This document shows, piece by piece, positions 17,315 through 27,090 of a stretch of DNA of 44,241 bases. The stretch is from Candidatus Kapaibacterium sp. (GTDB lineage: Bacteria > Bacteroidota > Ignavibacteria > Kapaibacteriales > UBA4661), in NCBI GenBank assembly GCA_025055035.1, contig JANWZB010000012.1, positions 1 to 44,241 on the forward strand, in the 5' to 3' direction. The position numbers and the translations under genes were made by a program. The notes beneath the pieces are model-generated. The model was not told the DNA's origin, did no database searches, and saw only the letters and a list, made by a program, of their open reading frames with translations. Position 1 is the stretch's first letter. Each line of letters starts with the position of its first letter.

Positions 17315-18040
17315 TTACAGTGCTGGGGTGCAAGCGTCTTGCAGCACATCGGACTCTATCAGACCATCGCGAACACGAATAACACGCCGAGCGTGTGCAG
17401 CAATATCAGCCTCGTGGGTAACAACAATAATCGTATTTCCTTGCTCCCAGAGTTTTTCAAACATTGCCATAACTTCTTCGCCGGTTTTCGAATCCAAGTT
17501 ACCTGTTGGCTCGTCGGCAAGAATAATAGACGGATTGTTGACAAGTGCACGAGCAATAGCAACACGCTGGCGCTGACCACCGGACAGCTCATTGGGCTTG
17601 TGCTCCATACGGTTCTCTAAGCCTACGTTGATAAGCGCTTGTCGTGCACGCGCGGTGCGCTCAGCAGCTGGTACACCTGCATAGATAAGCGGCAGCTCCA
17701 CATTTTTCAGTGTGGAATAGCGTGGCAGAAGGTTGAATGTTTGGAACACAAACCCGATTTCTTTATTCCGAATATCTGCAAGGTCGTTATCCTCCATTTC
17801 GCTTACGAGCTTGCCGTTGAGCATATATGTTCCTGTTGTTGGGGTATCGAGGCATCCTAGAATGTTCATCAGCGTAGATTTTCCAGAACCCGACGGACCC
17901 ATAATCGCAACATATTCATTCCTGCGAATTTGCAGCGATATATCTTTCAGAGCATATACTTTCTCTGTGCCCATGATGTAGGTTTTGGAAATGTTCTTGA
18001 TGTCGATGATAATTGGCTGTTCTGGCTTATCGTTGAGCAT
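17315..18040 (-). CDS. ABC transporter ATP-binding protein, MacB/LolD type
   Basis: The 241-residue protein has all ABC ATPase motifs: Walker [10 protein letters not shown] (48-56), the Q-loop in [10 protein letters not shown], the signature LSGGQ (152-156), Walker B ILADEP (173-178), and the H-loop at His209 in VVTHE. The sequence [10 protein letters not shown] and the [18 protein letters not shown] segment are typical of the MacB/LolD/FtsE branch that works with FtsX-like permeases. It lies between the adaptor gene and the two permeases, with gaps of 50-60 bp, and should energise both. The start is the ATG at 18040. Confidence 0.95.
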   Translation of the reverse strand: MLNDKPEQPIIIDIKNISKTYIMGTEKVYALKDISLQIRRNEYVAIMGPSGSGKSTLMNILGCLDTPTTGTYMLNGKLVSEMEDNDLADIRNKEIGFVFQTFNLLPRYSTLKNVELPLIYAGVPAAERTARARQALINVGLENRMEHKPNELSGGQRQRVAIARALVNNPSIILADEPTGNLDSKTGEEVMAMFEKLWEQGNTIIVVTHEADIAAHARRVIRVRDGLIESDVLQDACTPAL

Positions 18041-18089
18041 ATCTCAGAGAGAATCATCGTGAGACAATTTGTAAAAGGCTTGGCAACTA

Positions 18090-19385
18090 CTATTTCTTCT
18101 TGAACTTCTTGGCACCTAGCGAGTCCACTGTAATCAGCATACCGTCCTCAAGTTCTTTGGATATAGCGCGAAAATTTCCGCTAATCACCGTCTGACCCTC
18201 TTGGAGTCCATTGACAATCTCGATGTATCCACCATCACTAATTCCTGTTTCAACGCGTACCATTTTTGCTCTATTACCGTCTTTGAGAAATACGACCTGC
18301 GGGGGCGGAGCATTTGACTGTGCTGCGTTTTTCTTCGCACTTTCCTGTTTCTCTGTACCGCCAGCAAGCTGAACAGCATCATTCTCTTTTTCTTGTGGTT
18401 TCCGAAGAGTGACGGACTGTAACGGCACAGCAAGGACGTTCATACGGGTTTCTGTTTCAATATCAACATCGCAGCTCATACCGGGTCGTAATCGTGGGTC
18501 GGTATCAATCAGTCGAATCTTTATTGCGAAGTTGACAACTTCCTCCTGCGTTCCTGCGGCAGAGCGTTTTGCCGAGTTACCAATTTGATAGACATACCCA
18601 CGAAACACTCGATTTGGGAAAGCATCAATCCGAACCCGCGCTGTATCGCCAACAGAAATCATCACAACATCATTTTCATCAACATCAACTTCCGCGTTCA
18701 TAACGCTCAGGTCAGCAATCTGCATCATTTCTGTACCTTGAAACTGTTGTGTTCCAAGCACTTTTTCACCTTTTTCCACAGGCAGTGCGACAACAATACC
18801 GTTGATGGGAGCATAAATCGTAGTACGGCCTGTCGTTACAGTTGATTGACGCACGACTGCTTGCGAGCGTTCATAGTCCTTTTGGCTTGCCTCTAAGCGT
18901 GCTTGCGCGCTTTGCAGTGCCGCATAGGCTTGGTCGTACTCCCCTTTCGAGACGAACTGCTTCTCATATAAATTCTTTATACGCTCAAACTCAAGCTTTG
19001 CACGCTCATACTCTGCACGCACAGTGTTGATTTGTGCTTTTGCAGCTTCAGCTGCGTATCGAGCCTGTTCCAGCTGCGCCTGCACTAAATCGGGTTGGAT
19101 TCTCGCCAGCAAATCACCTTTGCGCACTGTATCACCTTCTTTCACAGGAAGGTAAATAATCTCTCCACTGACTTCGGAGGAAATTTTTACTAATACCTCA
19201 GGCTGAATTTTTCCTGTTGCAGAAACAGTTTGCGTTATCGTTCGTCGTCCGACGCGTTCTACTGTTACAGTAATAGATTTTTCATTTTTTCCGAAAATTG
19301 CTGCCATTGCAGCAACCGCAAGGATACTTGCACCAATAGCTCCAGCGATAAGATAGCGACGTTTCTTTGTAGTAGTCTTTGCCAT
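18090..19385 (-). CDS. Periplasmic adaptor (membrane fusion) protein, MacA/HlyD-like
   Basis: The 431-residue protein starts with a membrane anchor (about 10-31: RYLIAGAIGASILAVAAMAAIFG). A lipoyl half-motif follows (VSATGKIQPEVLVKISSEVSGEIIYLPVKEGDTVRKGDLLARI), then a coiled-coil hairpin at about 110-170, the second lipoyl half (IYAPINGIVVALPVEKGEKV), and beta-barrel and membrane-proximal domains. This is the MacA plan, linking the inner-membrane ABC complex to a TolC channel. A charged, Ala/Gln-rich insert (about 335-370, with QEKEN, KQESAKK and APPP) separates parts of the membrane-proximal domain and is unusual. The gene lies 101 bp after the TolC-like gene and 49 bp before the ATPase gene. 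Confidence 0.93.
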   Translation of the reverse strand: MAKTTTKKRRYLIAGAIGASILAVAAMAAIFGKNEKSITVTVERVGRRTITQTVSATGKIQPEVLVKISSEVSGEIIYLPVKEGDTVRKGDLLARIQPDLVQAQLEQARYAAEAAKAQINTVRAEYERAKLEFERIKNLYEKQFVSKGEYDQAYAALQSAQARLEASQKDYERSQAVVRQSTVTTGRTTIYAPINGIVVALPVEKGEKVLGTQQFQGTEMMQIADLSVMNAEVDVDENDVVMISVGDTARVRIDAFPNRVFRGYVYQIGNSAKRSAAGTQEEVVNFAIKIRLIDTDPRLRPGMSCDVDIETETRMNVLAVPLQSVTLRKPQEKENDAVQLAGGTEKQESAKKNAAQSNAPPPQVVFLKDGNRAKMVRVETGISDGGYIEIVNGLQEGQTVISGNFRAISKELEDGMLITVDSLGAKKFKKK

Positions 19386-19486
19386 AGCAATTCCAGAAAT
19401 TGATGATATCTTGAGTACAAATCCCTAGCTGCTGCGCCTTCGCTACGTGCACAATAGCTAGAGCGTGCAGCAGAATGCTTACTGTT

Positions 19487-20842
19487 CTACTCCTCCAGCA
19501 ACCCAAGAGAAAATTGCATTTGGTATCGAGCGGCAATGTAATTGTAAAGAGCGCTTACACGATTAATCTTTGCTGTTGCTAAGTTTGCATTTGCAATCGT
19601 ATAGTCCAGAATATTCGCAGCCCCAACTTTAAAGCGTTCTTCGGCAGCATCAAAGTTTTGTTGCGCAGCGTGCAGTGCACGAGCGGTTATGTCAAGGCTT
19701 TTCTCGGCGGCACTGAGCTGTACAAAGGCATTTTGGACATCAGCAATAACGCGCTGCTCTGCCTGACGCCGCTGGATGAGCGCTTGCTGCTCTTGAATTT
19801 GTGCACGTTGAATGCTGACATCGCGCTGAAAGCCGTTGAAGATTGTGTAGTCTAGCGATACGCCTAATCCTTGCCGCCCATACTCAAAGAAGCTCAAGCT
19901 GTTACCATTCCAGCTGTACTGATAGCCAGCGCTTATTGTTGGAAGCCACGAGCCTTGAGCAGCACGTGCTGTCTCCTGAGCAGCCTCAAACGACGATTGC
20001 GCAGCGCGCAAGTCGAGGCGCTTACTGATTGCTGTTGTACACGCTGTAGCAAAGTCGCCAATCAATGAGCGAAATTCTCGTATGTCGGTATCGCTTACTG
20101 TTGACGGGATACTTACATCAGCAAAATCAACATGTGCAGAGGGGTTCATACCAAGAGTTGTGAGTAATGCTCCCTTTGCAAGGTCAAGATCGTTTTCTGC
20201 CTGCACAACGGCGAGTTCTCGATTCGCTACATCAGCTTCCTGCGTCAGTACAGGTGCAATTGCCAATACGCCCGCCTTATATTGCTCACGCAAGCGCTCA
20301 AGCTGCTTCTTACCAAGCTCAAAATCCTCGCGCCGAATGCGTAGGGTCTGCTTTGCACGCAAAATGGCGAGGTATTGGCTGCGAATTGTATTAAGCACAC
20401 GGCAGCGTGTCTGTGCAAGAGTGTTATCAGCGGCAGACTGGCTTAGCTGTGCAGCTGTATGGTTATGCTCACGAGCAAATCCATCGAACAACAGATAGCC
20501 CACATTTCCCGAAGCAAAGAATAAATCTGGATTTCTAATAGGAATCTCCTGCACCTGTCCGCCTAAATTGAATCCTGTGACAGTATTGAGTGTACGGCTG
20601 TATCCTAACGAAATGCTTGCAGTAGGTAAGTACCCAGCAAATGCCGAACGCAGACGCGCTGATGCCTCCATTGCATTAGCAACAGCACCCTGAACTTCCA
20701 AGTTCTCACTTGCACCAATTTTTAGACATTCTTCGAGTGTATAGACTCGCAGCGAGCCAGCAGTCTGCTGTGCGACACTTTCCAATGTACTACTATAGCA
20801 CCATATCAGAATTAGAAAAGTGATTAGGTAGAATTTTCGCAT
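19487..20842 (-). CDS. TolC-like outer membrane efflux protein
   Basis: The 451-residue protein has a signal peptide (MRKFYLITFLILIWCYSSTLESVAQQ) followed by two repeats of the outer membrane efflux protein family. The first begins YTLEECLKIGASENLEVQGA. The second contains RLDLRAAQSSFEAAQETARAAQGSWLPTISAGYQYSW, and long Gln/Ala-rich helices follow. It forms the exit channel for the MacA/MacB-type complex encoded just downstream. Being the first gene, it should carry the operon promoter in the 284-bp gap upstream, but I could not find a convincing one on the minus strand there. Start is the ATG at 20842. The exported substrate is unknown. Confidence 0.93.
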   Translation of the reverse strand: MRKFYLITFLILIWCYSSTLESVAQQTAGSLRVYTLEECLKIGASENLEVQGAVANAMEASARLRSAFAGYLPTASISLGYSRTLNTVTGFNLGGQVQEIPIRNPDLFFASGNVGYLLFDGFAREHNHTAAQLSQSAADNTLAQTRCRVLNTIRSQYLAILRAKQTLRIRREDFELGKKQLERLREQYKAGVLAIAPVLTQEADVANRELAVVQAENDLDLAKGALLTTLGMNPSAHVDFADVSIPSTVSDTDIREFRSLIGDFATACTTAISKRLDLRAAQSSFEAAQETARAAQGSWLPTISAGYQYSWNGNSLSFFEYGRQGLGVSLDYTIFNGFQRDVSIQRAQIQEQQALIQRRQAEQRVIADVQNAFVQLSAAEKSLDITARALHAAQQNFDAAEERFKVGAANILDYTIANANLATAKINRVSALYNYIAARYQMQFSLGLLEE

Positions 20843-21126
20843 ATTTCTGTAGCCTCTCCAAATAGTAAATGTCTTCAGTAGTGCAGTACCACAAATAAGG
20901 TTGTAGAATGAAACGAATAGCTTTGAGAATTGTTACATGCTGCAAGACAAATTTTTTCTGTGTTTTTACGCCCGTCTAGCCTCTACCTCTCTCTACCTTA
21001 TGCTGCAAAGAATATTTTTGCAGCGCGCAAGTGTATTACTCCTTCTACGAACAATGTCATAAATTGGTAGCAATAGTATTCGTTGTGGTGTAATCTAATC
21101 ATGCATAATTATTGCTCTGTGTACGT
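20843..21126. other. Divergent intergenic region between the efflux operon and the S9-like hydrolase gene
   Basis: This 284-bp region must hold promoters for both flanking genes. A TAGCTTTG box (20918-20925, plus strand) matches the -7 consensus, but the nearest TTG is only 14 nt upstream and the box is 200 bp from the hydrolase start, so it is weak. No minus-strand TAnnTTTG box, RNA gene, coding frame with support or clear terminator was seen. Confidence 0.35.
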
Positions 21127-22023
21127 ATGACTAATGGAACACTGTTAGATTCCCGGCCTATTGAGATCCCAATATCGTCGCTCGCTATGGCTCGACGCAC
21201 CCTGCGAAATGACGATTTTTCCCGCTATGCTGCTGTACAAATGCATGAAATAACATACTGGAGCGAAGGATTACGCATCAAGGCATTCCTATGCCTACCA
21301 CCCGCAGAACAGTACGAACTTCTTCCGGGTCTTATTTTCAATGCAGGCGGCACGGGAGAACGCGGTGCTCTAAGCCCGTTGACAGCCGCAGCAACAGTTG
21401 CTCTCTACGCAAGCTGGGGCTATGTTGTTCTAGCAAGCCAGTATCGTGGTCGTGGTGGATCGGAGGGCACGGAAGAATGGGGTGCTGGCGATGTCGACGA
21501 TGCAATGAATGCTCTTCTAGTCATGATGTCCTTGCCGTATGTTGACACAGAGCGTTTGGGCATTATCGGCGGCAGTAGAGGTGGAATGATGGCACTGCAG
21601 ATGCTAACACGCACATCTATCTTCAAAGCAGCGGTAGTTTTTGGTGCTCCTACAGATTTCACAACACTCACGGAAGACTCGTATATTCTTACAACAGCTC
21701 GCCGATTTATTCCATCTTCTGCGAATCTTGGCGAAGAGCTTGCCAAACGCTCGGCAGCGCTCTATGCCGACAAGCTTTGCAAAACCACTCCCCTTCTCGT
21801 GCAGCATGGCAGCGGAGACAGACGCGTTGACGTAACCCATGCGTACAAGCTTGGCATGGCACTCCAAAAGACTCTACATCCGTATAAGCTGATTATCTAT
21901 GATAATGCTGACCATGTCCTTGCAGGACGGCGCGAAGAAAGCAATGCAGACACTCGATACTGGCTTGATATGTACGTTAAACACCGCGCTCCCTTACCAC
22001 GCGTTGGTCCGCATGGTGCATAG
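21127..22023 (+). CDS. Alpha/beta hydrolase, prolyl oligopeptidase (S9)-like domain
   Basis: The 298-residue protein has the catalytic core of S9-type serine hydrolases without the beta-propeller of full-length S9 peptidases. It shows an oxyanion segment GLIFNAGGTGERG, the strand ASQYRGRGGSEGTEEWGAGDVDDAMNAL, the nucleophile in GGSRGG, the acid in HGSGDRRVDV and the catalytic histidine in NADHVL. It has no signal peptide, so it is likely cytosolic. It could be a peptidase or an esterase. The ATG at 21127 is preferred over the TTG 15 bp upstream. It converges with the TPR-SASA gene, with only 12 bp between the two stop codons. Confidence 0.85.
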   Translation: MTNGTLLDSRPIEIPISSLAMARRTLRNDDFSRYAAVQMHEITYWSEGLRIKAFLCLPPAEQYELLPGLIFNAGGTGERGALSPLTAAATVALYASWGYVVLASQYRGRGGSEGTEEWGAGDVDDAMNALLVMMSLPYVDTERLGIIGGSRGGMMALQMLTRTSIFKAAVVFGAPTDFTTLTEDSYILTTARRFIPSSANLGEELAKRSAALYADKLCKTTPLLVQHGSGDRRVDVTHAYKLGMALQKTLHPYKLIIYDNADHVLAGRREESNADTRYWLDMYVKHRAPLPRVGPHGA

Positions 22024-22035
22024 GAACATCGAACG

Positions 22036-24612
22036 CTATTGTGCCTCTCCTATTGGAACATTATGAAATGTCAGTGCAGCAACACCCCGCCGTGTTTGTA
22101 TCCAGGGACCTAGATATATCGCGCAAGATGCCTCAAGTGAACCACCATAGCAGCGCTCAGGAATATAGCTTACTGTTTGCTCGGTGCGTGGTACTGCAAA
22201 CCGTAGTACCACAGCGTTACGGTGTTCGATACGAATGCTTTGACACTCAACAGGAGCACCATTGAGCATAAATGCATCACGTATAAGAGAACGCGTCGCC
22301 CCAGCAATCACTGTGTCGCTTCCAAGTACCAGCGAATCATTTGTTATAAACTCCAGCACAAGCTCTGTTCGTTCTTTGTTCTTCCAGTATGCACGACGTA
22401 GATTAGGTGATGCAATACCAGTTGTATCACTGCTCGCATAGATATCTCGTGCAACAAGGCGATACAGGCGGTCGCCCAATGCACGATATCCTTCATTACC
22501 AAAATGGCATCCATCATACGATGGTATACCGATAGATGCCACGCTTTCCACATCGGGGAATACACGAGCAAACTGTCGTTGCTGTTCCCGTACAAGGGCA
22601 TGTGTAACGATATCCGCACAATGCGACGGATGAATTTGAACAACATATATTTTCCTCAAGGCAGGAAAGTCACTATGCCAAGCACGGTAGAGCCGTGTAA
22701 ACTGCTCTGTGTACTCTTCTCCCCGATTAGATTCTCCTTGATACCATATAATTGCCTTGACAAACCGCGCAAGCCCGCTTTCTTGAGCGGACCAGAGCAT
22801 GCGTCCGTACCACGATAATGGGCTGAGTGGCAGAGAATCATACCGCTGGTGTTGTTCAATAGTTGAACCACTCAACCCTGCATTTATCACACAGACAGGC
22901 ACACGCTGCTCGGCAACAATACGCTCCATAAGCTGCAATGCGATACCACCAACGTTATAGTCATCGGTATCATTGTTTGCACGAGCAATCTCCCAGTATG
23001 CATCATTGCTTGCCAGTGCGTATGTACGCAGATACTCGTGATGAGGCATTGTTTCCAACGTTCCTAATACAGCATTAGACTGGCCACTAACAAGTATCAC
23101 GTCTCCACAGACTACACTATCAGCACGTGCAACGATGGTATCTCGTGTACCTGCTCGCACACCAAGAAGCAGAGAATACTCTGCTAACTCAGCACGCAGG
23201 GATACGGTGAGAGCAATACTTGCTTGCGTAACAACCTCCACTTCCTGTCCTACGACATTAGTAAATGAATGATAGCGCAATGGAGCAGCAACACGGCTTT
23301 GCAGGATGCCATTTTTATACACCAATGCATAAGCAGAATCAAAGCCGTCTTTGAGCAGCGTTCCCGAAAGAACAACTGTAGCCATGTTATCCCCTCCACG
23401 AGGATACAGCTGTTTGGATTGCGGAAAGGTATTGTCTTTGGCAAAGATGCCATGTACCTTACAGAAGCCGAACGACGATACACCGACAGAATTGGGATTC
23501 AGTACTGATGCCTTAGAGGCATCAACACACGCTCCTGCAACATCGCCAAGCCGGTAGCGAGCCTCTGCTCGTATGCTAAAGATATCTCTGTTGATAAAAT
23601 CATCTTTTTTCAAGAATGCCTGCACAGGGTTGCCAGCATTGATGAATGCTCCCTTATCTTGGCTATTCTTTCGCAGAAATTCTGTCGCCTCACGGACAAC
23701 GAGTGAATCCTTGCGCAGCATAAGGTATGAGTACACGAGTAGCTTCCTGGAAAGAAGGTGCTGAACGTCAATCTCCAGAGCAGCTTTGCAATCATGTGCT
23801 GCTTCATCATACCGTTCCATCACAAACATTGCACGTGCGCGATTGTAATAATTGAGAGCGGTTGGCGAAACCTTGATAAGATGCGTGAAGTCTGCAATAG
23901 CGCCGTTGATATCTCCTATTTCGAATCTCATCACCGCACGGTTGCTGTACACATCGTAGTAGTCGGGTTGAAGCTTGAGTACTTGATTGTAATCCTTGAG
24001 AGCATTGTGGTATTGCTTTATGATACGATATATGTCGCCTCTTACCCTATACGCGAAAGCACTCCGGGGATTGCGTTGCACTGCTATTGATGCACTGTGC
24101 AATGCATCAGTATATTTCCCTAGCAAATTCTGGATAGCAGCAAGATTGGCATGCACCTCACTATGCTTGAAGCCAAGTTTAATAGCTTCCTTGATGTCAG
24201 ATTCTGCTTCGGCAAGGCGCTGAGCATTAAATCGCATCATTCCACGGTAGTAGTACGCACCGGCAAGCTTTGGTGAAAGAGCTATTGCACGCGAAAAATC
24301 CGCTTCTGCAGCACTCAAGTTACCAGCAAAGCGCAGGTACGTATAACCTCGCATAAGATAAAGTTCAGGTTGCTGGGGCGCCATGCTTAAAGCTTGATTG
24401 TATAGCTGCAGAGCTTGTTGTGGATCTTTTTCTGCTATTACTGCCGCCTTTGCTGTAATTTCATCAAGCTTTGCTGCCTGTGCTGATGAAAGCTTTGATG
24501 CTTTCGTGCTCGGCTGTGCAAATACAGCAATATGGAACAGAGCTACACATGCTCCAACTACATGCATACTATGCCAGAGTGGCGATCTACTCATACAACG
24601 CATCGTGTACAT
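22036..24612 (-). CDS. Secreted TPR protein with C-terminal SASA (sialate O-acetylesterase-like) domain
   Basis: The protein of about 858 residues starts with a signal peptide (hydrophobic VVGACVALFHIAVFAQ). Eight or so tetratricopeptide units follow from about residue 50 to 320, for example AYYYRGMMRFNAQRLAEAESDIKEAIKLG and YYDVYSNRAVMRFEIGDINGAIADF. After a linker and a beta-rich segment comes an SGNH-type SASA domain with the nucleophile in SGQSN, NAGLSGS, IWYQGESN and DGCHFGNEGY holding the Asp-His pair. SASA enzymes remove O-acetyl groups from sugars. The gene follows an acyltransferase-3 gene by 19 bp if the ATG at 24612 is used; other in-frame ATGs exist at 24603 and 24594, and at 24654 inside the upstream gene. 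The fusion of TPR and SASA is uncommon. Confidence 0.85.
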   Translation of the reverse strand: MYTMRCMSRSPLWHSMHVVGACVALFHIAVFAQPSTKASKLSSAQAAKLDEITAKAAVIAEKDPQQALQLYNQALSMAPQQPELYLMRGYTYLRFAGNLSAAEADFSRAIALSPKLAGAYYYRGMMRFNAQRLAEAESDIKEAIKLGFKHSEVHANLAAIQNLLGKYTDALHSASIAVQRNPRSAFAYRVRGDIYRIIKQYHNALKDYNQVLKLQPDYYDVYSNRAVMRFEIGDINGAIADFTHLIKVSPTALNYYNRARAMFVMERYDEAAHDCKAALEIDVQHLLSRKLLVYSYLMLRKDSLVVREATEFLRKNSQDKGAFINAGNPVQAFLKKDDFINRDIFSIRAEARYRLGDVAGACVDASKASVLNPNSVGVSSFGFCKVHGIFAKDNTFPQSKQLYPRGGDNMATVVLSGTLLKDGFDSAYALVYKNGILQSRVAAPLRYHSFTNVVGQEVEVVTQASIALTVSLRAELAEYSLLLGVRAGTRDTIVARADSVVCGDVILVSGQSNAVLGTLETMPHHEYLRTYALASNDAYWEIARANNDTDDYNVGGIALQLMERIVAEQRVPVCVINAGLSGSTIEQHQRYDSLPLSPLSWYGRMLWSAQESGLARFVKAIIWYQGESNRGEEYTEQFTRLYRAWHSDFPALRKIYVVQIHPSHCADIVTHALVREQQRQFARVFPDVESVASIGIPSYDGCHFGNEGYRALGDRLYRLVARDIYASSDTTGIASPNLRRAYWKNKERTELVLEFITNDSLVLGSDTVIAGATRSLIRDAFMLNGAPVECQSIRIEHRNAVVLRFAVPRTEQTVSYIPERCYGGSLEASCAIYLGPWIQTRRGVAALTFHNVPIGEAQ

Positions 24613-24631
24613 TCTAGTGTGATGATAGCAT

Positions 24632-25813
24632 TTATGAAACATGAGCAGCAACATTTCTTTTGATTCCCCATGTCCAATGCCGACGTATCCAATGGTTCAA
24701 TGGTTCTTCGAGAAATTTGAATAGAGCAATTGCAATAGCGTTGAGAAGCACGAACTGAATAAGAGCACCATACCATGTACGAAAGTCAGGAGATATACGG
24801 TCAACGGCAGCCTGAATAACACCCATGTGAATAAGGTAGTAGATATATGAGCTTTTCCCAAGCAATACCATTACATCGCTTGCAAGGAATCGGCGTATCC
24901 ACGACTGTTCGACGAGCAAGCCATAGTATATCATCGTATAAAATATCGGCAGCACAAAATTATTGAGCGCTCCACCAAGCGGTGTAAAAAGACCACTGCC
25001 CATATATTGACTTTCGGGTTGTTGTAGTGCCATAAGATAGAGACATAGCCCTGCCCCTATAATGCCAATCCACGTATAGTGGCGGGTTTGCGGTATTCTA
25101 TGATGCTGCTCCCTATCCATAATGAATTTTGCAAGCCACATTCCACAAAAAAACTCGAAACAGCGCCCGAAGAATGTGTAGTAGAACATGAAGAGCAATG
25201 GTGTAAAAAACTGCTGAACATTCACTACACTTCCCAGTGCCCACAATATTCCTCCTGTGCAGTATATAAAGCCTAAAGGTACAAGGAAGTTCCATCGGCG
25301 GATGGCAAAAAATAACACAGGTGCACTAAAATAGAAGCATTCCTCAACTGTCAGCGTCCAGCCTTGGTGAATACCCGTAAACAAATACTGGAATGAGAAT
25401 CCACGTAGAAATGTGATATTGAGTAGAAATGTATCAAGCTCAAACTCATGATGCCGAATCAGTCGGCTAGCGAATGTTACGCATGTTAGCAGAAAGTACA
25501 TAGGGTAAATGCGCGCTACACGATTACGAATATACACCGACCACCAATGGCTGTGAGGCTGAGCGTGTACATAGTAGCGCTGAAAAATGAGAAATCCACT
25601 AAGTACAAAAAATAGCCCAACTCCTGTATGCATTTCTTTTGTCAGTTGTAGAAGTACAGGGTGCAAGACATATACAGGCGGGAAATGATGAATATATACC
25701 ATGTACGCAGCAATAGCACGTACCCCAGTGAGCTGGGGAATGTAGTCTGTGGAATAGTGCAAGGTTCTACTATGTTCCATGACTGTGTTTAGCAGTATGT
25801 ACTTCGCTGTCAC
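24632..25813 (-). CDS. Membrane acyltransferase, acyltransferase-3 (OafA-like) family
   Basis: The 393-residue polytopic membrane protein begins with the family signature QLTGVRAIAAYMVYIHHF, where the histidine is the conserved catalytic candidate. GVGLFFVLSGFLIFQRY and RIYPMYFLL follow, then several hydrophobic helices, ending YLIHMGVIQ and FKFLEEPLNHW. Such proteins transfer acetyl or other acyl groups to surface glycans. The GTG at 25813 overlaps the stop of the upstream GT4 gene by 4 bp (GTGA), implying coupling; ATG at 25780 is an alternative. The next gene encodes a SASA esterase, which would remove the same kind of group. Confidence 0.92.
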   Translation of the reverse strand: MTAKYILLNTVMEHSRTLHYSTDYIPQLTGVRAIAAYMVYIHHFPPVYVLHPVLLQLTKEMHTGVGLFFVLSGFLIFQRYYVHAQPHSHWWSVYIRNRVARIYPMYFLLTCVTFASRLIRHHEFELDTFLLNITFLRGFSFQYLFTGIHQGWTLTVEECFYFSAPVLFFAIRRWNFLVPLGFIYCTGGILWALGSVVNVQQFFTPLLFMFYYTFFGRCFEFFCGMWLAKFIMDREQHHRIPQTRHYTWIGIIGAGLCLYLMALQQPESQYMGSGLFTPLGGALNNFVLPIFYTMIYYGLLVEQSWIRRFLASDVMVLLGKSSYIYYLIHMGVIQAAVDRISPDFRTWYGALIQFVLLNAIAIALFKFLEEPLNHWIRRHWTWGIKRNVAAHVS

Positions 25814-27090
25814 GAGCTGCCAAGAAGATCTGTGTAAATCTGCATATACTGTTGTGCTTGATGCTCTAGTGTGAATCGCTCGAGTACCGTCTTTCGGGCA
25901 TTCTGTGAGAGCATTGCATGTCGTTGATTGTTTTCTATGACAAATTCGATACCTTGAGCCAAATCTTCAGTACTAAACGGTTCAGCAAGGTATCCATTGT
26001 ATCTGTGGCGCACTGTATCTACCAGCCCACCAATACGAAACGCTACAACAGGTACACCACACGAAAGAGCTTCTAGCGCTGTTTGCCCAAATGCTTCCTC
26101 GCGTGAGGGGACCACCATCACATCAGCAGCAGAATAAACCACAGCAAGCGCAATACTGTCAGTTATGGAGCCGAGACACTGTACAGGAACTCCGAAGTCA
26201 AGTTCCTGGTGCAATGAAGATGTCCCGAAAACATAACTCGTAATAGATTGCTTCTGCGCTAGAATCTTGGTAAGATGCTGCAGGGCAGCAGCCAACAGGT
26301 CAATACCCTTCCGCTTATCACTAGCAGCATTGATTGCACCAAAGAGCACGACAACGGCATCATGAGGAATATTGAGAATGTAGCGGGCAGTATCTTTCGG
26401 AACTGGCTTAAAAATATCCGTATCAACGCCATAGTTTATGGGAACGATACGCCTACCCTGAAGCATAAGGCTCTTTGCCGCACACTCGCCTAGCCATACA
26501 GAATCTGCAACAATAGCTAACCGGCGGAGATGAGGGAGTACGCGCATTTTGCGCCTCCATGTCCAACGATTAATATCTAGTCCTCTCTCTGCAGCCGGTC
26601 TATTACTTCTTGTATAGCCATGAATATATCGTTCATCACTCCCGACATAGTGCTCCGCACCACAAAATACCCACATATCATGCAATGTCCATACCGTCGG
26701 CATATTGTTCAATAGCCACAACGATGATGGATGCACAAACGCATTCTGCACCCAGTGCAGATTCACTATGTCAGGCTTCATTGCTAAAGCACGCTTGACA
26801 GCATTACTCGGCACCCATGAGGGAGAGAGTAGAGAAGTATTAGGAGTTTTCAATAATCGTCGAGGTAGCTGGTCAATATGATGTGCAACACGCGCCCAGA
26901 GTTTCCCGATAAGCGTTGAAGCACCATGAACGTACGGATCATCAGTAAGCTTTTGAGCCACAACCATCTGTGAATCAACCCCCAAACGTCTTAGTCCTTG
27001 ATGTAAGCGATACGAAGCAATAGCAGCTCCACCGCCAACGTCAGTTGTAGCAAGATGAACAACGCGATAAGTCTGAGACACCTGTGTCAT
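25810..27090 (-). CDS. Glycosyltransferase family 4
   Basis: The 426-residue GT-B enzyme begins RVVHLATTDVGGGAAIASYRLHQGLRRLG, the donor-side glycine loop of GT4. The acceptor-side region contains DIVNLHWVQN and TLHDMWVFCG, typical of colanic-acid-type WcaC-like enzymes. The C-terminal half has VVPSREEAFGQTALEALSCGVPVVAFRIGGLVDTV with the EX7E-type glutamates. It should add a sugar to a lipid-linked glycan on the cytoplasmic side of the membrane. Its ATG overlaps the methyltransferase stop by 4 bp (ATGA), and its own stop overlaps the acyltransferase start. Donor and acceptor are unknown. Confidence 0.93.
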   Translation of the reverse strand: MTQVSQTYRVVHLATTDVGGGAAIASYRLHQGLRRLGVDSQMVVAQKLTDDPYVHGASTLIGKLWARVAHHIDQLPRRLLKTPNTSLLSPSWVPSNAVKRALAMKPDIVNLHWVQNAFVHPSSLWLLNNMPTVWTLHDMWVFCGAEHYVGSDERYIHGYTRSNRPAAERGLDINRWTWRRKMRVLPHLRRLAIVADSVWLGECAAKSLMLQGRRIVPINYGVDTDIFKPVPKDTARYILNIPHDAVVVLFGAINAASDKRKGIDLLAAALQHLTKILAQKQSITSYVFGTSSLHQELDFGVPVQCLGSITDSIALAVVYSAADVMVVPSREEAFGQTALEALSCGVPVVAFRIGGLVDTVRHRYNGYLAEPFSTEDLAQGIEFVIENNQRHAMLSQNARKTVLERFTLEHQAQQYMQIYTDLLGSS

